A stretch of DNA of 64,000 bases from the NCBI RefSeq assembly GCF_030160015.1, contig NZ_BSNN01000008.1, forward strand, positions 248,001 to 312,000. The letters run 5' to 3'. This document shows positions 1 to 8,919 of the stretch, in pieces. Origin of the DNA: Amylibacter marinus (GTDB lineage: Bacteria > Pseudomonadota > Alphaproteobacteria > Rhodobacterales > Rhodobacteraceae). The notes beneath the pieces were generated by a model. That model was not told where the DNA came from and did not search any database. It saw nothing but the letters and a program-made list of their open reading frames with translations. Numbering within the stretch: position 1 is the stretch's first letter; every line of letters starts with the position of its first letter. Both the position numbers and the translations under genes were made by a program.

Positions 1-360
1 AAGGGCCAGCGCCTGTTGCATGGCCGCGAACACGGTTTGCACATCACCCGCATGTGGCCCAAACGCGAGTCAGAGCTTTTGTCCGGTGGCAGCATCTACT
101 GGGTGATCAAAGGCGCCATTCAGGCACGTCAGCGGCTTGTTAGGTTCGATGAGATCATCGGCGACGACGGGATTCGACGCTGTGGTTTTGTGCTGGATCC
201 TGAAATCATTGCCACCACCATGGCCACACGGCGCCCCTTTCAGGGCTGGCGCTATTTGGCGGGTAATGAGGCCCCCAAGGATATGCCCAAATCCCGCGCA
301 TCAGAACCAGACCTACCCGATGATATGGAACAACATCTGGCGGATCTGGGCCTGTTATAG
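1..360 (+). CDS. DUF1489 family protein, 5'-truncated by window edge
   Basis: The reading frame is open from the first base and ends at a TAG stop, so only the C-terminal 119 residues are present; the true start lies outside the window. The stretches HITRMWPKR, GGSIYWVIKG and RRPFQGWRYL match my memory of the DUF1489 family, small cytoplasmic proteins of about 140 residues that are widespread in alphaproteobacteria and have no established function. The first in-frame start-like codon (TTG at 16) is probably internal, because family-like sequence continues through it to the window edge. The gene converges on panC with one base between the two stops and no visible terminator. Function is unknown; the family call is from sequence resemblance only. 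Confidence 0.8.
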   Translation, partial: KGQRLLHGREHGLHITRMWPKRESELLSGGSIYWVIKGAIQARQRLVRFDEIIGDDGIRRCGFVLDPEIIATTMATRRPFQGWRYLAGNEAPKDMPKSRASEPDLPDDMEQHLADLGLL

Positions 361-361
361 C

Positions 362-1216
362 CTAGTTTACAGCCAAGTTATCAATCAGCCGCGCCGACCC
401 CAAATGCGCCGCCGCAAACAGGCGCGCGGGGCGATCTCCAACCTCTTCGATCAAGGACAAATCCTGCGCATCGCGGCACTCTACATAATCGATGGACTCA
501 AACCCCGCATCCAGTATCGCCTGCGCAGCCGTTGCGCATTGCGCCTGTGCAGGGCCACCGGTGCCAATATCATAGGCCGCACGTTTCAAGATCACGTTCA
601 TTTTGCGCGCCACCTCCAGCTGTAGATCGCTAAGGTAGGAATTGCGCGAAGACAGTGCCAGCCCATAATCATCGCGCACAATCGGCACACCAACGATGCG
701 CGTGGGTATATCCAAATCCTGCACCATACGCCGGATCACCGCCAGCTGTTGCCAGTCTTTTTCCCCAAACAGCGCCATATCGGCACCTGCTTGGTTTAGC
801 AATTTCGACACCACCTGTGTCACACCATCAAAATGCCCGGGTCTGCGCGCACCACACAGCATATCCGTTAGCCCAGCCACCTCTACTTTGGTCGCAAAAC
901 CCTCGGGATACATCTCGCGGGCACTGGGGATAAACACCCCCGCCCCGCCGCTCTCGGCAATCATCGCCACATCCACCGCCTCTTGGCGCGGATAGCTGTC
1001 TAAATCCTCGCCCGCGCCAAATTGTGTAGGGTTCACAAAAATCGTGGTGATCACCCGATCCGCCATCTGCACCCCGCGCGACACCAGCGATTGATGTCCC
1101 GCATGTAACCCGCCCATGGTGGGCACAAGGGCGATCCGATCCCCCGCCGCGCGCCACAGGGCAACCTGTGCGCGCATATCAGCAACAGTTCTAAAAATTA
1201 TCGGACGTGTGCTCAT
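362..1216 (-). CDS. panC: Pantothenate synthetase
   Basis: This enzyme joins pantoate and beta-alanine using ATP, via a pantoyl-adenylate, in the last step of pantothenate (coenzyme A precursor) synthesis in the cytoplasm. The 284-residue length is normal. Residues 32-41 (PTMGGLHAGH) are the nucleotide-binding HIGH-like signature, FVNPTQF lies at 60-66, GEKDWQQ at 151-157 and SSRNSYL, the KMSKS-like equivalent, at 189-195. The ATG start overlaps the TGA stop of hisG by four bases, so it is the last gene of a leftward hisS-hisZ-hisG-panC operon. Linking panC to histidine genes has no direct metabolic logic beyond shared expression. I am confident of the family and product. Confidence 0.95.
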   Translation of the reverse strand: MSTRPIIFRTVADMRAQVALWRAAGDRIALVPTMGGLHAGHQSLVSRGVQMADRVITTIFVNPTQFGAGEDLDSYPRQEAVDVAMIAESGGAGVFIPSAREMYPEGFATKVEVAGLTDMLCGARRPGHFDGVTQVVSKLLNQAGADMALFGEKDWQQLAVIRRMVQDLDIPTRIVGVPIVRDDYGLALSSRNSYLSDLQLEVARKMNVILKRAAYDIGTGGPAQAQCATAAQAILDAGFESIDYVECRDAQDLSLIEEVGDRPARLFAAAHLGSARLIDNLAVN

Positions 1217-1908
1217 AACTGTGGAACCTCCCAGCCCATTTTAGTGCAGAATTCGGCCAATGGCGCGGCTCTGTAATCCGCAGATTTTGATGCAAAAACA
1301 GTGGCCTGAGATTTCAACAACACACCATCGCTTAAAATCTTCAAATGGTTTGCCTCTAGGGTCGCACCGCTGGATGTGATATCAGCAATCGCCTCTGCGG
1401 TTAGGTTCTTTACCGTGCCCTCGGTGGCGCCTTGGCTATCCACCAGTTGATAATCTGCCACGCCAAAATCGCGCAACCCCGCGCGCACCAGATTATGGTA
1501 TTTGGTGGCGATGCGCAGACGAAACCCGTGATCTTTGCGAAACTGTGCCGCCGCCGCGTCCAGATCATCTAGGCAATTTACATCCACCCAGACCTTAGGC
1601 ACCGCGATGATCAGATCGGCAAAGCCAAACCCCATCTCTTCTAGCGGGATCACCTGCCCCACATGATCGGGCAGTTTCTCTTGGATTAGATCAGTGCCTG
1701 TAACCCCCAGATGAATACGCCCCTTGGCCAGCTCTTTGGGGATTTCTCCGGCGGATAATAGCACCAGCTGTACATTATCCACGCCTTCAACACTGCCGGT
1801 GTATTCGCGATCAGACTCTGTGCGCTTTAGCGTGACACCACGCTGTGCGAACCATTCAAACGTATCTGCCTGCAAGCGTCCTTTGGACGGTACACCCAAT
1901 TTCAGCAT
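1213..1908 (-). CDS. hisG: ATP phosphoribosyltransferase, short form, catalytic subunit
   Basis: HisG condenses ATP and PRPP in the first committed step of histidine synthesis. At about 231 residues it is the short form, which lacks the C-terminal regulatory domain and needs HisZ for activity and histidine feedback; hisZ is directly upstream. The substrate-binding region near residue 158 (DSQGATEGTV) is recognisable. I chose ATG at 1908, which overlaps the hisZ TGA by one base and has an AGGAGG seven bases upstream; a GTG one codon earlier is possible but too close to that site. The stop overlaps panC. Regulation is expected to be by histidine through HisZ, which is family knowledge, not seen here. 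Confidence 0.95.
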   Translation of the reverse strand: MLKLGVPSKGRLQADTFEWFAQRGVTLKRTESDREYTGSVEGVDNVQLVLLSAGEIPKELAKGRIHLGVTGTDLIQEKLPDHVGQVIPLEEMGFGFADLIIAVPKVWVDVNCLDDLDAAAAQFRKDHGFRLRIATKYHNLVRAGLRDFGVADYQLVDSQGATEGTVKNLTAEAIADITSSGATLEANHLKILSDGVLLKSQATVFASKSADYRAAPLAEFCTKMGWEVPQL

Positions 1909-3002
1909 CACATGGCCTCCTTTTGTGCCAAGAGCAAATCAGGGCGAATAACCCCACCCACCGCCGGAATATGGCGCCCATTGCCCAGCACCGTCGTTAG
2001 CGCATCATAGCGCCCGCCACTGGCAATCACCGTGCCCTGATGGGCAAAGCTGAAAACAAACCCATCGTAATATTCCATAGAGGTCAGCCCATAGGAGCCC
2101 TCGAACGGCAGCTTGGCCAGATCAATACCCCGCGCATCCAGCGCATCTAGGCGGCGCTGAAATCCAACCAAGGCGGGCCGTATCTGCACCAAAGTCTCAG
2201 CCAAGTCATTCAACGCGCCCAGCGCGGCGGCACAGTTATCTTTTAGGGACAGCAGAGCATTGATCGCCGCGACTTCCTCTGCGGATAGCGGGGCCTCGGT
2301 ACTGTCAGCCCTTAGGCCCTCGATGCGCGCCTCTATTTCGGAAACACTGCGCAGGCCGATGAATTTACCCGCAGTATCGATCATGGTTTGGGCGCCCAGC
2401 GCCTCGACCTTGGCCAGCATCTCTGCACGCCCCAAGGGCTGTGCGCCAGCGCCAGAAAACCGTGCGAGCAATCTGCGAAACCGTTCGGGGCGCCATAGGT
2501 GGCGGGTCAGGGCCGCGCGGCGCCGTGCGCTGGTCTTCAGCCCATCAACAGCGGCGCGCAACAGGCCCACATCGCCCGAATGAACCTCTAGCCCATCGGG
2601 CATCAAATCTCGAAACAGAGCGAATACCTCGGCGTCAGACCCAGCAGGATCAGCACGATCAAACAGCTCGAACCCCACCTGTACAAATTCAGTGGCACGG
2701 CTAGATCCCGCGTCCTGCATCCGCCAAACGGGGCCATTATAGGTATAGCGGGCGGGCTCTTCGCCCTCGGTCATGTGCTGTTCTACGATTGGCAGGGTGA
2801 AATCAGGGCGCAACATCCGCTCGCCCAACACTGGATCATGGGTCACATAGGCGCGGCTACGAATATCTTCGCCGTAAAGGTCCAGCAAGACCTCGGCAGG
2901 TAGCAGTGCATCCGCCTCGATGCGCAGAGCACCCGCATCGGCAAAGGCGGCCTCTAGGCGTGCGGCCTCGGCGCGGATGGCGGCGCGGCGGTCATTCTGC
3001 AT
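1908..3002 (-). CDS. hisZ: ATP phosphoribosyltransferase regulatory subunit
   Basis: HisZ is a catalytically dead paralogue of histidyl-tRNA synthetase that forms a complex with short-form HisG and confers activity and histidine sensitivity. The 364-residue protein has class II synthetase core motifs such as RPDFTLPIVEQH (motif 1/2 region), RYTYNGPVWRMQD and a C-terminal SGGRYDALTTVLG block, but lacks the anticodon-binding domain of HisS. The start overlaps the hisS stop by one base (TGATG on the minus strand) and the end overlaps hisG. The direct hisS-hisZ-hisG order explains the function well. An alternative reading as a second HisS is unlikely given the length and the adjacency to short HisG. 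Confidence 0.93.
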   Translation of the reverse strand: MQNDRRAAIRAEAARLEAAFADAGALRIEADALLPAEVLLDLYGEDIRSRAYVTHDPVLGERMLRPDFTLPIVEQHMTEGEEPARYTYNGPVWRMQDAGSSRATEFVQVGFELFDRADPAGSDAEVFALFRDLMPDGLEVHSGDVGLLRAAVDGLKTSARRRAALTRHLWRPERFRRLLARFSGAGAQPLGRAEMLAKVEALGAQTMIDTAGKFIGLRSVSEIEARIEGLRADSTEAPLSAEEVAAINALLSLKDNCAAALGALNDLAETLVQIRPALVGFQRRLDALDARGIDLAKLPFEGSYGLTSMEYYDGFVFSFAHQGTVIASGGRYDALTTVLGNGRHIPAVGGVIRPDLLLAQKEAM

Positions 3003-4492
3003 CAGCCTTGCTCCGCGTTACGCGCGATCATCTTCCGCACCTCAGCCACCAGATCGCCGCGTTTGATTTCCATCTGCGCGGGTTGGGCCTTCCATTCTTC
3101 GGCGGTTTCGATTTCTGCAGATAGGCGCGCACCCAGCGCCAGATCTTTTATCTGCACCACGCCATTTGCATGCTCGTCGCCCCCCTCGATTACGGCCACG
3201 GGACTTTCGCGTTTATCGGCGTATTTCAATTGATTGCCAAAGTTTTTAGGATTGCCCATATACATTTCTGCGCGGATGCCAGCGCTGCGCAATTCTGCAA
3301 CCATAGCCTGATAATCGCCCAGACGATTACGATCCATCACCGTGACCACCACGGGGCCTTGGGCGGTGCTGTTCATGCGGCCCTTTTCACGCAGGGCGGC
3401 CAGCAGGCGATCCACCCCGATAGAAACACCGGTGGCGGGAACGGCCTGGCCGGTGAAACGCTTGACCAGATCATCGTAACGCCCCCCGCCCGCGACAGAA
3501 CCAAACTGGCGCTTGCGGCCCTTATCATCTAGGATTTCGAAGGTCAGCTCTGCCTCGTAAACAGGGCCTGTGTAATAGCCAAGGCCACGCACAACCGAGG
3601 GGTCGATATCGACCCGTTTGGCACCGTAGCCGCCAGCAGCCATCAAATCACCAATGGTTTCCAGCTCGTTAATGCCCACCAGCCCAGTATCAGAACCGCC
3701 CACCGCATCGCGCAGATTAGCCAATGTTTTAGCGGCATCTGCGGCCTTGGAGGTCAGAAACGCCAACACCGGCTCTGCCTGATCATCCGACAGGCCGACA
3801 CCGTCGATATAGGCCCCCGATGCATCAAGGCGCCCGCGGCCCAGCAACTGGCGCACGCCGTCCTCGCCAACCTTGTCGAACTTGTCGATGGTGCGCAGAA
3901 CATCCGCTTGTTGTGCGGCGTCGGTGACGTTCATGGCCTCTAGCACACCGTTCAGCACCTTGCGGTTATTCACACGCACGATGTAGTCGCCGCGCGGAAT
4001 ACCCACGGTTTCCAGCGTATCAGATAGCATCATGCAGATCTCGGCATCGGCGGCCACACTGGGCGCGCCAACCGTGTCCGCATCGCATTGATAGAATTGG
4101 CGATAGCGCCCGGGGCCTGGTTTTTCGTTGCGCCAAACGGGGCCCATCGCGTAGCGGCGATAGGGGCTGGGCAGGTCATTGCGAAACTGCGCATAGACCC
4201 GCGCCAAGGGGGCAGTCAGGTCATAGCGCAGCGCCATCCATGCATCATCCTCGTCTTGCCATGCGAAGACACCCTCGTTGGGGCGATCCACGTCTGGTAG
4301 GAATTTGCCCAGCGCCTCTACTGTTTCAACGGCGGCACTTTCTAGTGCATCAAACCCATAGCGATGATAGACCTCGGTAATCTGGGCCAGCATTGCATTA
4401 CGCTCGGCCACTTCGGGGCCGAAATAGTCGCGAAAACCCTTGGGCGGGAGCGCCTTTGGGCGTTGTTGTTTTGGGGGTCTGTTACGGGCCAT
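3002..4492 (-). CDS. hisS: Histidyl-tRNA synthetase
   Basis: This class II synthetase charges tRNA-His. Visible parts are the N-terminal [10 protein letters not shown] motif, the ATP-binding [20 protein letters not shown] region, the histidine-binding [25 protein letters not shown], and a C-terminal anticodon-binding domain starting near [16 protein letters not shown] chose the ATG at 4492 (496 residues) because AGGA lies nine bases upstream; an upstream in-frame ATG at 4537 would add 15 residues but has no ribosome-binding site. It is the first gene of the hisS-hisZ-hisG-panC operon. The promoter should lie between 4492 and the divergent slyX start at 4589; I do not see a clear consensus there. 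Confidence 0.95.
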   Translation of the reverse strand: MARNRPPKQQRPKALPPKGFRDYFGPEVAERNAMLAQITEVYHRYGFDALESAAVETVEALGKFLPDVDRPNEGVFAWQDEDDAWMALRYDLTAPLARVYAQFRNDLPSPYRRYAMGPVWRNEKPGPGRYRQFYQCDADTVGAPSVAADAEICMMLSDTLETVGIPRGDYIVRVNNRKVLNGVLEAMNVTDAAQQADVLRTIDKFDKVGEDGVRQLLGRGRLDASGAYIDGVGLSDDQAEPVLAFLTSKAADAAKTLANLRDAVGGSDTGLVGINELETIGDLMAAGGYGAKRVDIDPSVVRGLGYYTGPVYEAELTFEILDDKGRKRQFGSVAGGGRYDDLVKRFTGQAVPATGVSIGVDRLLAALREKGRMNSTAQGPVVVTVMDRNRLGDYQAMVAELRSAGIRAEMYMGNPKNFGNQLKYADKRESPVAVIEGGDEHANGVVQIKDLALGARLSAEIETAEEWKAQPAQMEIKRGDLVAEVRKMIARNAEQG

Positions 4493-4588
4493 TTTCTCTG
4501 TTCCTGTGTCTTGGGTCTGCTTTAGCGGATTGCGCATTGCGGGGCAAGGCGGGCTTGTGCAATTGCTGCGCGGGGCGTATCAGGGGGC

Positions 4589-4801
4589 ATGGAAAATGAC
4601 AGCCCCTTAATCAATTTAGAAATCAAGCTAGCCGAGGCCCTGCGGGTCTGTGACGAGCTATCGGATATCGTGGCCGATCAGGCCAAGCGCCTAGAGGTGG
4701 CCGAACGCCGCATAGAGATGCTGATGGCGCGCGCCGCCGAGACAGAGGCCGCAGAGATGAGCGGCGTGGCCGTGGGCAATGCACCCCCGCCGCATTGGTG
4801 A
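4589..4801 (+). CDS. slyX: SlyX family protein
   Basis: A 70-residue soluble protein with a leucine-zipper-like coiled coil (about residues 5-50, heptad leucines, isoleucines and valines) and the typical SlyX C-terminus ending in PPPHW. SlyX proteins are widespread in proteobacteria and their biochemical role is not settled; the name comes from a gene next to slyD in E. coli. The gene diverges from hisS and is followed by a strong hairpin terminator at 4926-4952. The start is the only plausible ATG. Family assignment rests on size, coiled coil and the conserved tail. Confidence 0.82.
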   Translation: MENDSPLINLEIKLAEALRVCDELSDIVADQAKRLEVAERRIEMLMARAAETEAAEMSGVAVGNAPPPHW

Positions 4802-4925
4802 TCGCGCACGCTGGTTTTACCTTTGGGCGTAAAAAATGCCGAGGGTCCCTTAGCCACGGGGAAATATCCGATTTATTTTTGATGTTTTAGCGCCCTGCGG
4901 GGAGGAATACCCCTGTACGCCATGC

Positions 4926-4952
4926 AAAACCTTCCCCGCGGGGAAGGTTTTT
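4926..4952. terminator. Bidirectional stem-loop terminator between slyX and a convergent gene
   Basis: A near-perfect inverted repeat (AAAACCTTCCCC ... GGGGAAGGTTTT) with twelve pairs around a GC centre, bounded by T residues on one strand and A residues on the other. It sits between convergent genes ending at 4801 and 5025, so it can terminate both. A second, weaker GGGG/CCCC hairpin lies just upstream near 4899-4913. Confidence 0.8.
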
Positions 4953-5024
4953 GGTGGTGCGCGGGGTGGTTAAGGCCGCGCGCGGTTGGGTATGGGGGTG
5001 TTAGGGGAGGTTAATGGAAGGCTC

Positions 5025-5342
5025 TTAGGTCAGCCAGAACGCCACACCGATTGCCGCCGACAGTGCCACGGCGCCAATCCCTACGCGCCATGATCCCAGA
5101 TGGAATTCGGCAAAGACAACCGTAACCATGCAGGGAAACCAGAGCAAAAGCCACAAGCCCGAGGGGTATATCACCCAGCTAAGCGACAGCACAGCCGCCA
5201 GTACAAAGGCCCCACCTATGAAGGCGATCGCCCGTACCGAATACCGCCAGACCCAATGGCGCGGACGTTCCTCGGTGCCGTAGATACAATAGCTAAGAAA
5301 GCTTACGATCAAATCTATGATTAACTCTGAAATTACGGACAT
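5025..5342 (-). CDS. Small integral membrane protein, function unknown
   Basis: A 105-residue hydrophobic protein. An N-terminal amphipathic or hydrophobic segment (about residues 5-20) is followed by a charged loop (GTEERPRHW) and three likely membrane helices at about 35-55, 58-76 and 85-104. I do not recognise a named family. The gene lies downstream of nothing obvious: dnaE ends at 5419 on its other side in opposite reading order, and the slyX terminator lies beyond its stop. Codon use resembles the neighbours and the reading frame is clean, so it is probably a real gene. An ORF on the opposite strand here (5100-5324) has no such features and looks like a shadow. Confidence 0.6.
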   Translation of the reverse strand: MSVISELIIDLIVSFLSYCIYGTEERPRHWVWRYSVRAIAFIGGAFVLAAVLSLSWVIYPSGLWLLLWFPCMVTVVFAEFHLGSWRVGIGAVALSAAIGVAFWLT

Positions 5343-5389
5343 GCAGAATACCTAGTGCCCCAAAGGGGTATTTCAAGATGATGGGTTCG

Positions 5390-5403
5390 ACGGCGCGCGC
5401 CGT
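5390..5403. terminator. GC-rich palindrome downstream of dnaE
   Basis: A perfect 14-base palindrome, ACGGCGCGCGCCGT, sits 16 bases past the dnaE stop on the minus strand. No U-tract follows, so it is at best a weak or factor-dependent terminator; it might also only reflect the GC-rich context. Confidence 0.3.
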
Positions 5404-5418
5404 TCATTGCCGGCCGCC

Positions 5419-8400
5419 CTAAAACTCCTCGACATCCAGCACCCCGCTGATGTGTTTGATCGCGCCTTTAATCTGCGGGTTCATTGGGTATTCACCGGGC
5501 AATGTAATTTCCACCTCGCCCGGCAGGTCTGGGTGGGACAGCACCAGATGCACAGGTCCGCGCCCGCGCGGGGATGCGGATTTTCCGGTGTCGGTTAGGC
5601 GGGTGGCGATGCTGTCGATGGCGTCCTCGTCTGATACGAAAATCTTTAGCCCCATTGAGGCGGCATCTTGGGCGGTGGTATCGGCCAATTGCACGCTGCG
5701 GCACAGCAGTTTTAGCTGATCCGCCTCGACATTCGCCTCGACAGTCAGCACCACGTTTTGCCCAACCTCTAACAGATCACCAAATTTTTCCAGCGTGTCG
5801 GAGAAGATCGTCACCTCATAGGCGCCTGTTGGGTCGGTCAGCTGTGCGAAGGCAAAGCGGTTGCCGCGGGCGGATTTGCGGATTTGTTTACCAGCCACCG
5901 AGCCTGCGATTTTTGCCCCCACCTTTTTGGCCTGTGCCTTTTGGGTTAGTTCCACCAATGTCAGCACACCTTTGCGCTTTAGCGCGCCCATATAATCATC
6001 CAGCGGGTGCCCAGACAGATAAAACCCGATGGCGCGGTGCTCTTCTGATAGGCGCTCGACCGGCAACCAATCCTCACACATGGGCAAGCGCGGTGCGGGC
6101 AGATCCTCGCCTGCATCGCCAAACAGCCCCCCTTGGGAGGAGTTGCGCTCTGAGTGGGTAGCGGCGGAATAGCCCACCAGCGCATCAAGGGATGCCAGCA
6201 CCTTGGCGCGGTTATTATCCAGCTGATCAAAGGCACCTGCGCGCGCCAGCATTTCCATCGGGCGTTTTCCGACGCGTTTCAGATCAACGCGGCGTGCCAC
6301 ATCCATCAGATCAACGAAATCGCCGCCCTCGGCGCGGGCATCGGTGATCAGGCGCATGGCCTCGGCACCTACGTTTTTCAAACCGCCCAGCGCATAGGCT
6401 ATTTTACCGTCCTTTACGCTGAACAATGCCTCGGATCGGTTAATACAGGGTGGGGTGATTTCTATTTCGAGGCGTTTGACCTCTTCGAAATAGACGTGCA
6501 ATTTATCCGTCAGGTGCAGATCGCAATTCATCACCGAAGCCATGAATTCCACGGGGTAGTTGGCCTTTAGCCAGCCGGTTTGATAGGAGACCACCGCATA
6601 GGCGGCGGCGTGGGATTTGTTAAACCCGTAGTTGGCGAATTTATCGAGCAGATCCCAGACCTCTTTGGCCTTTTTGGCATCCACCCCGTTTTTGGCCGCG
6701 CCGTCTAGGAATTTGGGGCGTTCCTTGTCCATTTCGGCCTGAATTTTCTTACCCATCGCGCGGCGCAGCAGATCAGCGCCACCAAGACTGTAGCCCGCCA
6801 TTTCTTGGGCGATCTGCATCACCTGCTCTTGGTAGACGATGATGCCTTGGGTTTCCTCTAGCAGGTGATCAATACTGGGGTGCATCAATTCGCGATCTGC
6901 GCGGCCGTTTTTAACATCACAGTATTGGGGGATGTTTTCCATGGGGCCGGGGCGGTAGAGCGCCACAAGGGCCACGATGTCCTCGATACAGTTGGGTTTC
7001 ATCCGGCGCAGAGCGTCCATCATACCGGTGGATTCCACCTGAAACACAGCCACCGTTTTGGCCGAGGCGTAAAGGTCGTAGGTTTTCTGATCCTCTAGAT
7101 CAATGGCGCCGATATCGATATCGATGCCGCGTTGTTTCACAAAATCAACCGCCCCCTGCACCACCGTTAGGGTTTTCAGGCCTAAGAAGTCGAATTTCAC
7201 CAGCCCCGCCTGTTCGACCCATTTCATATTAAACTGGGTGGCGGGCATGTCGGAACGTGGGTCTTGGTAGAGGGGTACCAGATGATCCAGTGGGCGATCC
7301 CCGATCACCACCCCCGCCGCGTGGGTGGATGCATTGCGCAGCAGGCCTTCGACCTGTTGGGCATAGGTCAGCAGGCGGTCCACCACCTCTTCTTCTTTGG
7401 CCATTTCGCGCAGTTGCGGTTCCTCGGCGAGGGCTTTTTCGATGGAGACGGGTTTTACGCCCTCGACGGGGATCAGCTTGGACAGGCGATCCACCTGCCC
7501 GTATGGCATTTGCAGAACACGACCAACGTCACGCACCGCCGCCTTGGACAGCAAGCCCCCGAAGGTGATGATTTGGCCCACTTTGTCGCGGCCATATTTT
7601 TCCTGCACATAGCGGATCACCTCTTCGCGGCGATCCATACAAAAATCGATATCAAAGTCAGGCATCGACACACGCTCTGGGTTCAAGAAACGCTCGAACA
7701 ACAGAGAATAGCGCAAGGGATCAAGGTCTGTGATGGTCAGCGCATAGGCCACCAAGGATCCCGCACCAGACCCCCGCCCTGGCCCCACGGGGATATCATT
7801 ATCCTTGGACCATTTGATGAAATCCGCCACGATCAGGAAATAGCCCGGAAACCCCATGCCTTGGATAATATCCAATTCAAACTCTAGGCGCTTTTCATAG
7901 TCTTCGACAGGTGCCGCATGGGGGATTACATCGAGACGGGCCTTTAGGCCCTCGCGGGCTTGGCGGGCCAGCTCTTCGACCTCGTCATCGGCGAATTTTG
8001 GCAGAATGGGCGCGCGTTTATAGGCCTTGAAGGCACAGCGGCGTGCGATTTCTATCGTGTTTTCAATGGCCTCTGGGATATCCTCGAACAGGTTGCACAT
8101 TTGTTCGGGCGATTTGAAGTAATGTTCGGGCGTTAGGCGGCGGCGGCCCTCGGCCTGATCCACATAGGCGCCTTCGGAAATACACAACAGCGCATCATGG
8201 GCCGCATACATATCACGATTGGGAAAGTAGACATCATTGGTGGCCACCAAAGGCAGGTTATGGCGGTAGGCAAATTCTACGAAGAATTGCTCTGTTGCGG
8301 CCTCAGCGGCGGTGTGTTTCTCGCCATCTGAACCGTGGCGGTGCAATTCAATATAAAACCGATCTGCATAGATTTCGGACAGATGCTTTAGCAACATCTC

Positions 8401-8871
8401 GGCCTTGTCTATTTGATTGTCCTGTACCAGTTGCCCCGCAGGGCCTGTGGCGCCCCCGCTGAGGCAGATCAGGCCCGCGTGGTGCTCTTGTAACTGGGTG
8501 ATAGAAACCTGTGGCAGGCTATCGCCCGCACCCAAGTAAAGGCAGGAATTCAACAACATTAGGTTGTTGTAACCTTCTTCGTTTTGGGCCAGTAGCACGA
8601 TCGGCAGAGGTTTGGGGGCGCGGTCGCGCGGGTTATCGGCGGTGGCGTAGGTCAGGTCTATTTGTAACCCGATGATCGGTTGCACCCCTGCACCTGCCGC
8701 ATATTCTGAAAATTCCAGTGCGGCGAACATGTTGTTTGTATCAGTTAGGGCCACGGCTGGCATACCGGCCTTGGCCACGGTGGCGGGCAGTGGTTTCATC
8801 TGCATTGCGCCCTCTAGCAGGGAATAGGCAGAGTGTAGGCGCAGGTGGATGAATCGGTTTTTATTGGTCAT
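5419..8871 (-). CDS. dnaE: DNA polymerase III alpha subunit
   Basis: The replicative polymerase catalytic subunit, 1150 residues, normal for the DnaE1 class. The N-terminal PHP domain starts with HLRLHSAYSLLEG (about residues 9-21). The polymerase domain carries GPGRGSGAGSLVAY near residue 365 and the catalytic aspartates PDFDIDF near 403. A helix-hairpin-helix region follows, then an OB fold near residue 1000 (RFAFAQLTDPTGAYEVTIFSD) and a C-terminal beta-clamp/tau-interacting region. The start ATG at 8871 has a modest AGGG upstream. The gene stands alone between a small membrane protein and an M20 peptidase on the same strand, 48 bases downstream of the latter. Regulation is not visible. Long opposite-strand ORFs inside this gene are shadows. 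Confidence 0.97.
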   Translation of the reverse strand: MTNKNRFIHLRLHSAYSLLEGAMQMKPLPATVAKAGMPAVALTDTNNMFAALEFSEYAAGAGVQPIIGLQIDLTYATADNPRDRAPKPLPIVLLAQNEEGYNNLMLLNSCLYLGAGDSLPQVSITQLQEHHAGLICLSGGATGPAGQLVQDNQIDKAEMLLKHLSEIYADRFYIELHRHGSDGEKHTAAEAATEQFFVEFAYRHNLPLVATNDVYFPNRDMYAAHDALLCISEGAYVDQAEGRRRLTPEHYFKSPEQMCNLFEDIPEAIENTIEIARRCAFKAYKRAPILPKFADDEVEELARQAREGLKARLDVIPHAAPVEDYEKRLEFELDIIQGMGFPGYFLIVADFIKWSKDNDIPVGPGRGSGAGSLVAYALTITDLDPLRYSLLFERFLNPERVSMPDFDIDFCMDRREEVIRYVQEKYGRDKVGQIITFGGLLSKAAVRDVGRVLQMPYGQVDRLSKLIPVEGVKPVSIEKALAEEPQLREMAKEEEVVDRLLTYAQQVEGLLRNASTHAAGVVIGDRPLDHLVPLYQDPRSDMPATQFNMKWVEQAGLVKFDFLGLKTLTVVQGAVDFVKQRGIDIDIGAIDLEDQKTYDLYASAKTVAVFQVESTGMMDALRRMKPNCIEDIVALVALYRPGPMENIPQYCDVKNGRADRELMHPSIDHLLEETQGIIVYQEQVMQIAQEMAGYSLGGADLLRRAMGKKIQAEMDKERPKFLDGAAKNGVDAKKAKEVWDLLDKFANYGFNKSHAAAYAVVSYQTGWLKANYPVEFMASVMNCDLHLTDKLHVYFEEVKRLEIEITPPCINRSEALFSVKDGKIAYALGGLKNVGAEAMRLITDARAEGGDFVDLMDVARRVDLKRVGKRPMEMLARAGAFDQLDNNRAKVLASLDALVGYSAATHSERNSSQGGLFGDAGEDLPAPRLPMCEDWLPVERLSEEHRAIGFYLSGHPLDDYMGALKRKGVLTLVELTQKAQAKKVGAKIAGSVAGKQIRKSARGNRFAFAQLTDPTGAYEVTIFSDTLEKFGDLLEVGQNVVLTVEANVEADQLKLLCRSVQLADTTAQDAASMGLKIFVSDEDAIDSIATRLTDTGKSASPRGRGPVHLVLSHPDLPGEVEITLPGEYPMNPQIKGAIKHISGVLDVEEF

Positions 8872-8919
8872 GCGCCATGCTACCCTAGGCGTGGCTTTGC
8901 GAAAACCGCTAATCAGCTA

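Noticed and set aside
7264-7887. 207-codon plus-strand ORF opposite dnaE
   Set aside because: It is the antisense of conserved DnaE coding sequence and its translation shows no protein-like pattern.
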